Assembly: GCA_019745565.1 (NCBI GenBank)
Contig: JAIESW010000087.1
Coordinates: 1-56,022 of the forward strand
Reading direction: 5' to 3'
DNA: 56,022 nucleotides
Source: Burkholderiales bacterium
Lineage (GTDB): Bacteria; Pseudomonadota; Gammaproteobacteria; Burkholderiales; Ga0077523
Below the pieces are notes generated by a model. The model worked only from the letters and a program-made list of their open reading frames with translations, made no database searches and was not told the origin of the DNA. Every line of letters begins with the position of its first letter. Position 1 is the first letter of the stretch. Shown piece after piece: positions 48,975-56,022 of the stretch. Made by a program: the position numbers and the translations under genes.

Positions 48975-49467
48975 ACGGGCCTGGAGGCATGCATTCCTGA
49001 TACTCCAGGCGGTGATCGCCGTCTTTGTGTTCGTCACGTCCACCGCGTTGCCGCCCGTCGTGGCTTCCCACTTCGGGCCGGCCGGGGCCGCGGACGGCTT
49101 CATGGCACGCCCCGTCTACACGGCCTTCCTGCTGGCCATCGTCGTCGGGGTGCCGCTGTGCCTCGCATTCCTGCCCGCTTCCTTGTTGCGCAAGCGTGGC
49201 GACGACATCAATCTCCCCAATCGTGCGCACTGGCTCGCGCCGGAACGCCGTGAGGCCACGCTGCAGTTCCTTCGCATGTACGGGCTGTGGTTCGCGACGG
49301 CGGTCGCGTTGTTTCTTGCCTACGTGCACTGGCTGGTGGTGCAAGCCAACCGCGTGCAGCCGCCCGTCCTGTCCAGCGCACACATGATCGGCGCGCTGGT
49401 GGCCTTCTTCGTGTTCCTCGTGGTCTGGCTGTTCGTGCTATTTCGGCGATTTCGCTTTCCGAAGTGA
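48967..49467 (+). CDS. DUF1648-like membrane protein
   Basis: A 166-residue inner-membrane protein with four helices (HAFLILQAVIAVFVFVTSTA, VYTAFLLAIVVGVPLCLAFL, GLWFATAVALFLAYVHWLVV, AHMIGALVAFFVFLVVWLFV). The first loop has LPPVVASHFGPAGAADGFM, matching the 'LP..ia.HFg..G.pDgf' signature of DUF1648. The function of the family is unknown. It overlaps the VOC gene by 8 bases. Confidence 0.82.
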   Translation: MSERAWRHAFLILQAVIAVFVFVTSTALPPVVASHFGPAGAADGFMARPVYTAFLLAIVVGVPLCLAFLPASLLRKRGDDINLPNRAHWLAPERREATLQFLRMYGLWFATAVALFLAYVHWLVVQANRVQPPVLSSAHMIGALVAFFVFLVVWLFVLFRRFRFPK

Positions 49468-49535
49468 CGTGACGCGCGCCCCGGGCACGCCTGCGAGCCT
49501 GGCATGGCTGCGCGCGCTTCGCTAGGATCGGCGGC

Positions 49536-50216
49536 ATGAGACCTCGAACCCGAACGCGCGCCGTGATGACAGCGCTGGCTGTCTTGTCGATCACTGCCCT
49601 TTCCGCATGCGCCGGTTTCCGCGGCGGGTGGGAGAGCGTGCCGTACGTGGGAGATGCGCCGCCCGCCTTCCCGGAGGCCGAGACGGCCTACGAGGCGCAG
49701 CGGCGGATGGAGCTCACGTTCCCCGGGCTCACGCTGGGCGTCGGCCTCGGCAACCGGCTGCGCACCTACGACACCCAGGTGTACCTGTTCGTGCTGCCGC
49801 TCTCGGTGGATCCGCGGCACGTCTCAACGCAAAGTGTGGGCCCCGACACGACTAGGGTGTCTCTGCGTGTCACCGCGGCGGACCCCGGCTACGTCTTTCA
49901 TCCCCAACGGGCACGGCTCACCGTGGAAGGTCAGACCGTCGTCGGCAAGGCCGGCTTCGAGTTCGGCATGTGGGACCCAACCGGCGAACGCGTCGCGTCC
50001 GGCGGAAAATGGGATCATCGCCCTATCGTGGATGCGCGGGCACTCACCGAACCCGGGCGAAGCTATCTGCTCTCCATCGACTTTCCGATGAAGGCCCCGT
50101 CGCCCGAGTCGAAGGGCATCGAGCTCGATCTTTCGGAGGCCCTGCGCGCACCCGATAGGCCTGCGTTGCCCTTGATTCGCTTCGCTCCGGTGCGCTGGAA
50201 GGAAGGCTACACGTAA
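49536..50216 (+). CDS. Lipoprotein of unknown function
   Basis: A 226-residue protein with signal TALAVLSITALSACAGFRGG; the lipobox is LSAC. The mature part includes YEAQRRMELTFPGLTLGVGL, TYDTQVYLFVLPLSVDP and VSLRVTAADPGYVFHPQRAR, suggesting a beta-rich envelope domain. No family recognised. A TAGGAT at 49523-49528 ends only seven bases before the ATG, so a leaderless transcript is conceivable. It stands between the DUF1648 and SDR genes with gaps of about 70-85 bases. Confidence 0.75.
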   Translation: MRPRTRTRAVMTALAVLSITALSACAGFRGGWESVPYVGDAPPAFPEAETAYEAQRRMELTFPGLTLGVGLGNRLRTYDTQVYLFVLPLSVDPRHVSTQSVGPDTTRVSLRVTAADPGYVFHPQRARLTVEGQTVVGKAGFEFGMWDPTGERVASGGKWDHRPIVDARALTEPGRSYLLSIDFPMKAPSPESKGIELDLSEALRAPDRPALPLIRFAPVRWKEGYT

Positions 50217-50300
50217 CGTTCCCGGGCTGTGCGATGGATGGCGCGGGTCACGATGGTCCCTCGCCTACAATGGCGCTCGTTTCCCTATCGTCACAGGCCC

Positions 50301-51074
50301 ATGCACAAGCTCCAAGGCAAACGCGCGCTGGTCACCGCCGGAGCGCAAGGTATCGGGCTCGCGATCAGTCGCCAGCTGCTGGCGGCAGGTTGCGATCTCT
50401 TCGTTCACTACCGGAGCAGTGCTGCCGCCGCGCGCGCACTGGAGCCGGAGGCGAAGGCGCTCGGCCGGCAGTACGCGCACTCCGCTGCCGATCTGACGAA
50501 GCCCGAAGAGTGCGACCGGCTGGTCGGCGAGGCCGTCGGATTCCTCGGCGGGCTCGACGTGCTGGTCAACAACGCCGGCTCGCTGGTCGCGCGCAAACTG
50601 CTTTCCGAAGCCGACGAAGCGTTCTGGTCGGAGGTGATGTCGCTCAACGTGGGCAGCGCTCGCCGGGTCACGCGCGCCGCTGCGCCACATCTGACGGCAG
50701 CTGCGAAGACCGGCGGCGGTGCCAGCATCGTCAATCTGTCGTCGCTGGCGGGACGCAAGGGCGGTCATCCCGGGTCGCTGGTCTATTCCACCGCAAAGGG
50801 TGCGATCCTCACCTTCACGCGCGCGCTCGCCACCGAACTCGGGCCGCTGGGCATACGCGTCAACGCACTCGCGCCCGGGATGATCCTGGGCACCAGTTTT
50901 CACAACACGCACACGAGCCCTGAGTCGGCGCAGGCCACCGTGGCCGGTATCCCGCTGGGGCGCGGAGGCAATGCGGACGATGTGGCCCGTGCGGCCGTGT
51001 TTCTCGCGAGCGAGTACGACGGATTCATCACCGGCGCGACGCTGGATGTGAACGGCGGGGTCTACAGTGCCTGA
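50301..51074 (+). CDS. SDR-family oxidoreductase
   Basis: A 257-residue short-chain dehydrogenase. KRALVTAGAQGIGLAISRQL is the cofactor motif (AGxxGIG instead of the common TGxxxGIG). LVNNAGSLVARKL is NNAG. IVNLSSLAGRKGGHPGSL followed by VYSTAKGAILTFTRAL gives the serine and YxxxK catalytic residues. TELGPLGIRVNALAPGMI and the end GFITGATLDVNGGVYS are as usual. ATG 50301 gives the standard start; TACAAT near 50267 may be the -10. Substrate unknown. Confidence 0.92.
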   Translation: MHKLQGKRALVTAGAQGIGLAISRQLLAAGCDLFVHYRSSAAAARALEPEAKALGRQYAHSAADLTKPEECDRLVGEAVGFLGGLDVLVNNAGSLVARKLLSEADEAFWSEVMSLNVGSARRVTRAAAPHLTAAAKTGGGASIVNLSSLAGRKGGHPGSLVYSTAKGAILTFTRALATELGPLGIRVNALAPGMILGTSFHNTHTSPESAQATVAGIPLGRGGNADDVARAAVFLASEYDGFITGATLDVNGGVYSA

Positions 51075-51138
51075 TGTCGATTCGCGTGGCACGGATCGGT
51101 TCACGAATCGCCCGGGCGCTGAGCACGCGTAGACCCGA

Positions 51139-51654
51139 TTGATACGCACACGACGGAGCCGCCCCGCAGACCTCGACGCCATGTTCGAGGTGGTGAACGC
51201 TGCGGCCGTGGCCTACAAGGGCATCATCCCCGCCGATCGCTGGCACGAACCCTATATGCCGCGTACGGAGCTCGAAAGCGAGATCGCGGACGGCGTCGTC
51301 TTCTGGGTGGCTGAAGAAGGTAGCCGCATCGTGGGCGTGATGGGTATCCAGGATCGCGGCGAAGTGTCGCTGGTACGGCATGCCTACACATTGCCGGCCT
51401 TCCAGGGGAAAGGCATCGGAACCAAGCTGCTGCGCCACGTGCTGACGCTGACGGACAAGCCCGTACTGATCGGCACGTGGGCAGACGCAACCTGGGCCAT
51501 CGACTTCTATCGGCGCAACGGGTTCGTGCTCGTGTCGGAGCACGCGAAGGGCGATCTGCTCCGCAGGTACTGGTCGATTCCCGTGAGGCAGGTGGAGACC
51601 TCGGTGGTCCTGGCGGACGAACACTGGGTCAAGGAGCATCGGTCCGCGGTCTGA
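51139..51654 (+). CDS. GNAT-family N-acetyltransferase
   Basis: A 171-residue GNAT protein. RRSRPADLDAMFEVVNAAAV is the N-terminal strand-helix. IVGVMGIQDRGEVSLVRHAY leads to YTLPAFQGKGIGTKLLRHVL, the acetyl-CoA pyrophosphate loop (Q-G-K-G-I-G). WAIDFYRRNGFVLVSEHAKG is the C-terminal motif. The start is TTG 51139 or a nearby codon. The acceptor is unknown, possibly an amine or small molecule. Confidence 0.88.
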   Translation: MIRTRRSRPADLDAMFEVVNAAAVAYKGIIPADRWHEPYMPRTELESEIADGVVFWVAEEGSRIVGVMGIQDRGEVSLVRHAYTLPAFQGKGIGTKLLRHVLTLTDKPVLIGTWADATWAIDFYRRNGFVLVSEHAKGDLLRRYWSIPVRQVETSVVLADEHWVKEHRSAV

Positions 51655-51851
51655 CCCTGCCGATGCGGAATTCGGACGTGCCGATGCCAGGGCAACTGCA
51701 GCAAAGCTGGGCGGCGACGTGATGGCTGAACAATGGCAGGATCCCGGCTTCGTCGTGTGCGATGCGATGGAACCCGAAGGAAACGTCTTCCCGGAGAGGG
51801 AGACCAATGGTTGGTCCGTGGACTCGCGATTTCCCTGAACAGGAGCTTGCA

Positions 51852-52238
51852 ATGACCATTTACCTCGATCACCTTCTGGTCCCCTCCCGCGACAGGATCG
51901 CGGGCGCGAAACTGCTTGCCGATCTGCTCGGCGTGCCCTGGTCGGAGACGGGAGTGGGTCCGTTCGCACCGGTGTACGTGAATGACGGACTGACGTTCGA
52001 CTTCGACGAGTGGGCTGAACCATTCCCGCTCATCCACTATTGCTTCCGCGTGAGCGAGGAAGAGTTCGACGCCATCCTCGCGCGGATCAAGGCTGCCAGG
52101 ATTCCCTTTCGCAGCAATGTCCACGGACCGGTCGACCATCGGGTCAACACGGACCATGGCGGCAGCATCGTTTACTGGAACGAGCCGGACGGCCATCAGT
52201 GGGAGATGCTCACGGTGAGCTACGCGCGCAAGCCGTAG
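51852..52238 (+). CDS. VOC-family protein
   Basis: A 128-residue protein of glyoxalase/bleomycin-resistance type: YLDHLLVPSRDRIAGAKLLA, LTFDFDEWAEPFPLIHYCFR, FDAILARIKAARIPFRSN and a C-terminal SIVYWNEPDGHQWEML. Candidate metal ligands are H in DHLL, H in LIHYC and E in WEML. GGAG lies upstream of the ATG. It differs clearly from the GloA2-like protein at 48558. Function unknown. Confidence 0.83.
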   Translation: MTIYLDHLLVPSRDRIAGAKLLADLLGVPWSETGVGPFAPVYVNDGLTFDFDEWAEPFPLIHYCFRVSEEEFDAILARIKAARIPFRSNVHGPVDHRVNTDHGGSIVYWNEPDGHQWEMLTVSYARKP

Positions 52239-52397
52239 CGGGAATCGATAGTCCGGAGAATACTTGCGCCGGAACTACCGAGGAAAGGTCCGCTGGTACA
52301 TCGGTGTGCGCACCAGCCGATGCTACAAAGCGCGCAATTGCGTAGCCTGAAGTGTCGCGAATCCGGAAATCGTCCCATCACCCCAGGGGAGTTCGAC

Positions 52398-53237
52398 ATG
52401 GCACAAGCACCCACCGAAGAGACCTTGGACCGCCCCGGTGGCATCCGCATCTTCTTCCGATCCTGGAACCCGGCCGGCAAACCGCGCGCGATCGTCGTCA
52501 TCAATCACGGCCTCAACTCCCACGGCGGTCAGTACCTCTGGACCGGCGAGCAACTCGCCGACAAGGGCTTCTCGGTGTACGCGATCGACATGCGCGGCCG
52601 GGGCAAGTCGACGGGGGAACGGTTCTACGTCGACGACATTGCAGAGTACGTGGGCGATCTGGCCGCTTTGATCAAACTGGCCAAGTCGCGCGAGCCCAGT
52701 CTGCCGGTGTTTCTGCTCGGTCACAGCGCCGGAGGCGTGGTCGGTTGCACGTATGCGCTCGACAATCAGGCGGAGCTGGCGGGCTTCATCTGCGAAAGCT
52801 TCGCGTTCCGGGTGTATGCACCGGCCTTCGTGCTGGCCATTCTCAAGGGGCTCAGCTACATCGCGCCGAAGCTGCCCGTGCTCAAGCTCAAGATGGACGA
52901 TTTCACGCGCGACCCGAAGGCGCTGGCTGCACTGAAGGCCGACCCGCTCACGCTCAACGAGACCCAGCCGGTGAAGACCGTCGCCGCGCTGGTGCGGGCC
53001 ACGGAGCGGATGGGGCGCGAGTTTCCGACCATCAGGCTGCCCGTGTTCATCCTGCACGGGACGAAGGACAAGGCGACCGTGCCGAGCGGCAGCCAGTTCT
53101 TCTACGAGACGGTTGGGTCGAAGGACAAGACGCTCAAGTTCTACGAAGGCCACTTCCACGACCTGTTGAACGACATCGGCAAGGAAGGCGTGATGGCCGA
53201 CATCGTGAGCTGGGTCGAGAAGCGGTCGCCTGCCTGA
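52398..53237 (+). CDS. Alpha/beta hydrolase, monoacylglycerol-lipase-like
   Basis: A 279-residue serine hydrolase. RAIVVINHGLNSHGGQYLWT (oxyanion HG), YAIDMRGRGKSTGERFYVDD, the nucleophile elbow VFLLGHSAGGVVGCTYALD, acid in PVFILHGTKDKATVPSGSQF (Asp) and histidine in YEGHFHDLLNDIGKE. This matches monoglyceride-lipase-type (Hydrolase_4) enzymes. GGGGAGTTCG precedes the ATG. A strong hairpin terminator follows at 53260-53286. Confidence 0.92.
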   Translation: MAQAPTEETLDRPGGIRIFFRSWNPAGKPRAIVVINHGLNSHGGQYLWTGEQLADKGFSVYAIDMRGRGKSTGERFYVDDIAEYVGDLAALIKLAKSREPSLPVFLLGHSAGGVVGCTYALDNQAELAGFICESFAFRVYAPAFVLAILKGLSYIAPKLPVLKLKMDDFTRDPKALAALKADPLTLNETQPVKTVAALVRATERMGREFPTIRLPVFILHGTKDKATVPSGSQFFYETVGSKDKTLKFYEGHFHDLLNDIGKEGVMADIVSWVEKRSPA

Positions 53238-53259
53238 GCGCAGCGGATCCCCGAAACGA

Positions 53260-53286
53260 CGAACCCCGGCGCCGGGCCGGGGTTCG
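53260..53286. terminator. Hairpin terminator between convergent genes
   Basis: CGAACCCCGGC (53260-53270) pairs perfectly with GCCGGGGTTCG (53276-53286) around a five-base loop. It stands 23 bases after the hydrolase stop and 26 bases from the stop of the PEP-CTERM gene on the other strand; it probably serves both. Confidence 0.75.
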
Positions 53287-53311
53287 TGGGCTTGCGAAAG
53301 CGTGAGGTCGG

Positions 53312-54016
53312 TCAGCGTCGACTGCGCACGCGTGCTGCGCCGGCGCCGACCAGCGCCAGGCCGGTGGCCACCATCAATGCGAGCGATCCCGGCTCCGGCA
53401 CCCGATTGTTCGGTACCTGCCGGGCGTAGAGGGTCAGGTGCGACAAGCCGCGCGGATTGCCGTTCTGGCTGTTGATCTCGACCGTGAACGTGCCGGGTTG
53501 CCCGACACCGATCTGGGAAGCGAGGAACTGCTCCTGGTTGAAGCGATAGGCGATGTAGCCACCTTCGCCACCGTTGGTGACGTCGTTACCGGCCTTGATG
53601 ATCGCGACGATATCCAAGGCGAGGGGCAGACTCACCGGCCCCGGATCGCTCACGATGGTCAGCATCCACGTGCCGGGCGACGCAGTGCCTGATGAGGTGA
53701 GCGACCAGTTGAGGCCGAAGGCCGAGGCGGTTGCGGCCGCGCCCCCGGGCGGATCATCCTTGATCCAGTTCTGCCAGGTGTTGATCCCGAACAGGCCACC
53801 GCCCGCGAGCCCGTTGAGGTCGCTGACGGAGTCGTTGCCGGGGTAGATGCCGGCGCAGTCATCGGCTGCCGATCCGCGGAACGTCAAGTCCGTCGTATCG
53901 AGGGCACCGCCGATGGTGTTATTGATGTTGACACTGCAGGGGCCGGCCATGGCCGGAAGGGAACTTGCACAGGCGACTGCGAACAGCACTGCACCAGCGA
54001 CTTGTTGGAACTTCAT
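53312..54016 (-). CDS. PEP-CTERM sorting-domain protein
   Basis: A 234-residue secreted protein. A signal peptide (VAGAVLFAVACASSLPAMA) is followed by a secreted beta domain with two cysteines (GPCSVNI, DDCAGIYPGN). The C-terminus has the complete exosortase signal: VPEPGSLALMVATGLALVGA followed by basic ARVRSRR. The motif directs processing by an exosortase and anchoring or release with exopolysaccharide. ATG 54016 has AGGAG upstream. The exosortase itself is not in the window, but a CAAX-type protease and EpsL-like barrel are at 7-9 kb. Confidence 0.93.
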   Translation of the reverse strand: MKFQQVAGAVLFAVACASSLPAMAGPCSVNINNTIGGALDTTDLTFRGSAADDCAGIYPGNDSVSDLNGLAGGGLFGINTWQNWIKDDPPGGAAATASAFGLNWSLTSSGTASPGTWMLTIVSDPGPVSLPLALDIVAIIKAGNDVTNGGEGGYIAYRFNQEQFLASQIGVGQPGTFTVEINSQNGNPRGLSHLTLYARQVPNNRVPEPGSLALMVATGLALVGAGAARVRSRR

Positions 54017-54242
54017 TCGTGCTCCTGACAGCGTGTTTTTGTGGAATTTTTGATCGCGTGGCACAGAGCGAATCGCGTGCCACGCCAGGAGTCCGGCACA
54101 ATCGCCATGTGCATCAGCGCGTTGCTCGCGCGTGAAGAAACTGCGCGGCGAGCGCTGTAAGAAGCACCGACGCGACGTTGCGGCATGGCGAGATAGTTCG
54201 AAAGCACTGCGAACTGAACGCCGCGCTTCGGAAGGCGCCGCT

Positions 54243-54270
54243 TTGCAGCAGCGGCTTCGCCCTCTAGACT
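54243..54270 (+). promoter_or_regulatory. Probable sigma-70 promoter of the gene at 54293
   Basis: TTGCAG (54243-54248) and TAGACT (54265-54270) are separated by 16 bases. The gene's ribosome site GGAGG and ATG follow 12-23 bases downstream. The rest of the 276-base gap 54017-54292 shows no gene. Confidence 0.45.
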
Positions 54271-54292
54271 CCGTGGATCTTTGGAGGTGACG

Positions 54293-54778
54293 ATGGGCAC
54301 GCTGGGCGCCAAGTTCATTTGCATGCTGGGATTGATCATGCTGGCGGCGGTCCCGCTACGGGAGGCACGAGCGGCCGGCTCGGTTGCGATGCAGGTGGAA
54401 CACCTGGTCAAACAGGCCGTGGCGGAATACAACACCGCCATGGAAGCTGGCGACAGTTCTAGCTTCGTCAAGTATTTCGCGTCGAATGCCACGCGCGAAA
54501 CCCCGTTGTCGAAGCAGTCCGGACGGACCGACCTGGCCAGGTACTTCGAGGCGGAGTTCAAGGCCTACAAGGCCAGCTACCAGGTGAAGAGGATGTTCGT
54601 TCAGGACAGTTCGGCGGCCATCGTGCTGACCTGGGATGCGGTGGATCGCAAGTCCGGCGATTCGCTCAGGATCGACATGGTTGCCCTGTTCGAGGTGGGG
54701 TCGAGCGGCCAGTTCAGTTCAGCGACGTACTATTTCGATTCGGCGAAGGCCAGGCCTCTCGCCGATCTGGGCAAGTGA
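54293..54778 (+). CDS. Exported NTF2/SnoaL-like protein
   Basis: A 161-residue protein with a signal peptide (ICMLGLIMLAAVPLREARA). The mature part is of NTF2-like cone shape: VKQAVAEYNTAMEAGDSSSF, VKYFASNATRETPLS, LARYFEAEFKAYKASYQVKR and AIVLTWDAVDRKSGDSLRID. These domains bind or convert small ligands, or simply scaffold. The ATG at 54293 is preferred over one 12 bases upstream because GGAGG lies right before it. A GTG of the next frame overlaps its stop. Confidence 0.75.
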   Translation: MGTLGAKFICMLGLIMLAAVPLREARAAGSVAMQVEHLVKQAVAEYNTAMEAGDSSSFVKYFASNATRETPLSKQSGRTDLARYFEAEFKAYKASYQVKRMFVQDSSAAIVLTWDAVDRKSGDSLRIDMVALFEVGSSGQFSSATYYFDSAKARPLADLGK

Positions 54779-54792
54779 CGGGGCGAGCCGAC

Positions 54793-55242
54793 ATGGCCAC
54801 TGCCGCGTATGCATGGGCGTTGCTGCTGATCGTCGCCGCCGCCGGTGGGTTCTCGGCTACTCCCGCGAGCGCTGCCGAAGACGCCTTCGTCTGCATGGAG
54901 GAGACGCAGGAGAAGTGCGACTACGAGAACAAGAACATGGAGCTGTTCATCAACGGCCGGGATGCCTTCGACCGCGGCCGCGAGACCGGCGACTTTCGCG
55001 AAGCGCACGACTACGCCGCGGAACTCCTGGCCCGGAAGGATCTCAGGCACGGCAAGGGGCTGATGAAGTTCATCTACCTGCAGCTCGCCCAAGGCACCCA
55101 TAAGAACCTGGTGGAAGCCTATCGCTGGGTCGCCGCCGACATCGCCGCCGGCATGACTTATCCTCGGCTCGATCTCGATCGGGTGCTGGCGCAGATAGCA
55201 GCCAGGATGACGCCGGAGCAACTCGCCGAGGCGAAGCGGTAG
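54793..55242 (+). CDS. Small exported Sel1-like repeat protein
   Basis: A 149-residue protein with a signal peptide (AWALLLIVAAAGGFSATPASA). The mature part has cysteines in FVCMEETQEKCDYEN and a helical portion (AHDYAAELLARKDLRHGKGL, HKNLVEAYRWVAADIAAGM), reminiscent of Sel1-like repeats. ATG 54793 is likeliest, but GTG 54775, overlapping the previous stop as GTGA, is also possible. Probably in one operon with the NTF2-like gene; the role is unknown. Confidence 0.7.
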   Translation: MATAAYAWALLLIVAAAGGFSATPASAAEDAFVCMEETQEKCDYENKNMELFINGRDAFDRGRETGDFREAHDYAAELLARKDLRHGKGLMKFIYLQLAQGTHKNLVEAYRWVAADIAAGMTYPRLDLDRVLAQIAARMTPEQLAEAKR

Positions 55243-55297
55243 CCTCAGCACCGCCGACTTGGCGCGGGCGGTGACTGGTCGCCGCCGGAAACAAGAC

Positions 55298-55324
55298 GGG
55301 CGCCGTGCTTCACGCACGGCGCCC
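55298..55324. terminator. Hairpin terminator downstream of the cytochrome c gene
   Basis: GGGCGCCGTGC (55298-55308) and GCACGGCGCCC (55314-55324) are perfectly complementary around a 5-base loop. It lies 44 bases after the cytochrome stop on the reverse strand and 56 bases after the Sel1-like gene on the forward strand, so it may serve both convergent genes. Confidence 0.75.
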
Positions 55325-55367
55325 GGAATCGGACTTGCCCTTAAGAGAGATCTTCTGGCGGGCCGCG

Positions 55368-55751
55368 CTACTTCAGGCGCAACTCCACCTTGATGTACTT
55401 CGCGAGCACCTCCAGGGTTTCCTCGTCGATCAAACCCTTGAAGGCCGGCATGCCCTTCCCGGCACGTCCGTTGGAGATGGTCTGGATCAGTTCCTGTTCG
55501 GTCAGCTTCGTGACGCGAAGATCCGCGCCGTAGCCTCCCTCGTTCTGGCCTCCGCGCCCGTCGCCGAGATGGCAGGTGATGCAGCCGAATTTCTCGAACG
55601 CTGCGCGGCCTCCGGCGCGTGGCACGATGATCTCGGGGCGATCACCGGTTTCCGTTTCTGCCGATGCCGGCTCGGGCTGGATCGACAGTGCGCCCACTCC
55701 AAGAAGCCCGGCGCCGAGCAGCATCGTTGTTGATTTGCGAAAGCCGTTCAT
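55368..55751 (-). CDS. Monohaem cytochrome c
   Basis: A 127-residue periplasmic protein: a signal peptide (TTMLLGAGLLGVGALSIQPE), haem motif CITCH at residues 57-61, and GKGMPAFKGL with the methionine ligand. Length and fold match small class I cytochromes. The gene lies 124 bases downstream of a PQQ-dehydrogenase-like gene on the same strand and is therefore a good candidate for its electron acceptor. Confidence 0.9.
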   Translation of the reverse strand: MNGFRKSTTMLLGAGLLGVGALSIQPEPASAETETGDRPEIIVPRAGGRAAFEKFGCITCHLGDGRGGQNEGGYGADLRVTKLTEQELIQTISNGRAGKGMPAFKGLIDEETLEVLAKYIKVELRLK

Positions 55752-55828
55752 ACACGTCTACCTCGAGGTGGAGTCCGCACTCGACGGCTCGAGTCCGGAC
55801 AGGGTCATCCGTTTCGGGTTGCATGCAG

Positions 55829-55857
55829 CACAGGGCCGGCTCGAAGCCGGCCCTGTG
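55829..55857. terminator. Hairpin between PQQ-dehydrogenase-like and cytochrome genes
   Basis: CACAGGGCCGGC (55829-55840) pairs perfectly with GCCGGCCCTGTG (55846-55857) around TCGAA. It is 18 bases after the stop of the reverse-strand gene at 55876, which makes it a terminator or an attenuator before the cytochrome gene. Confidence 0.7.
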
Positions 55858-55875
55858 CGTCCTACGACGCGGCGC

Positions 55876-56022
55876 TCAGTCCTCGACCGAGAACACGTAC
55901 AGCATGTTGCTCGGCACCTGCGTCTTCAGCTCCGGCGTGGCGCTCACGAACCACTGGGGCCACGCGCCACCGAGACCGACTTCGATCGCGATGTACTGCT
56001 TGCCGTCGGCCATGTAGCTCAT
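55876..56022 (-). CDS. C-terminal end of a PQQ-dependent dehydrogenase-like protein (5' end outside window)
   Basis: The last 48 residues of a protein that continues beyond the window. SYMADGKQYIAIEVGLGGAW resembles the closing blade of quinoprotein (methanol/ethanol-type) dehydrogenases, which end with '.Y..dGkQYvav..G.gg' and a beta strand like NMLYVFSVED. The short piece permits a family guess but no subtype. A cytochrome c gene downstream fits this reading. The first visible ATG is probably internal. Confidence 0.65.
   Translation of the reverse strand: MSYMADGKQYIAIEVGLGGAWPQWFVSATPELKTQVPSNMLYVFSVED

Noticed and set aside
51722..51838. 38-residue ORF beginning MAEQWQDPGF before the VOC gene
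   Set aside because: Short, no clear ribosome site and no recognisable family; could be a leader peptide but unsupported.

Overview
This is a GC-rich (roughly two thirds G+C) stretch of a Gram-negative chromosome, most likely a betaproteobacterium of the Rhodocyclales/Burkholderiales/Nitrosomonadales type. Pointers are the exosortase/PEP-CTERM accessory genes (a CAAX-type protease, an EpsL-like barrel and a PEP-CTERM cargo protein), a DksA that has lost most zinc ligands, several TonB/ExbB/ExbD genes, PA2779/PA2778-type proteins, and short GC-rich palindromic repeats scattered between genes. No rRNA, tRNA, CRISPR array, transposase or phage gene was seen. Taxonomy is inference.

Left part (1-6.9 kb): a compact forward cluster. 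It starts with the C-terminal part of a filamentous-haemagglutinin-like exoprotein (DUF3739-type end). A fusion protein follows (signal peptide, DUF2341, LamG-like domain, ExbB/TolQ proton channel), then ExbD, TonB, a large porin and a periplasmic coiled-coil protein. I regard this as the best candidate for a poorly described system: a surface or carbohydrate-related TonB machine whose proton channel carries its own extracytoplasmic binding domains. At 7-9 kb are two exosortase-linked genes. At 9-10 kb is a reverse-strand gene with two RNA-polymerase alpha-CTD-like domains plus a small downstream ORF. At 10-14 kb are sugar/glyoxylate-type enzymes (ROK kinase, hydroxypyruvate isomerase) and a reverse operon (Rap1a-like protein, Gfo/Idh/MocA oxidoreductase, lipoprotein).

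Middle (14-30 kb): dksA, then an iron-associated block. This holds exbB-exbD with a Fur-box-like promoter, an outer-membrane barrel, a divergent Fur-like regulatory region, a flavinylated FMN-binding protein translationally coupled to ApbE, and an M15 peptidase. A giant regulator follows (SARP/BTAD, degenerate class III cyclase, AAA ATPase, TPR). It diverges from a TPR protein, a small exported protein, an alpha/beta hydrolase, a methyltransferase remnant and a dihaem cytochrome c. Next come PA2779-like, PA2778-like (apparent CTG start) and lipocalin-like genes.

Right part (29.6-56 kb): a MoxR-DUF58-transglutaminase (TgpA-like) set; convergent ABC substrate-binding protein and EamA permease; a TetR-controlled RND exporter fused to a LolA-like domain, with DUF1302 and DUF2141 proteins; a PLP dehydratase, methyltransferase and metallo-hydrolase; a run of forward metabolic and hypothetical genes (TPR, EthD-like, DUF1254, two VOC proteins, DUF1648, lipoprotein, SDR, GNAT, hydrolase); a PEP-CTERM protein; two small secreted proteins; and on the reverse strand a cytochrome c downstream of the 3' end of a PQQ-dehydrogenase-like gene that runs off the window.
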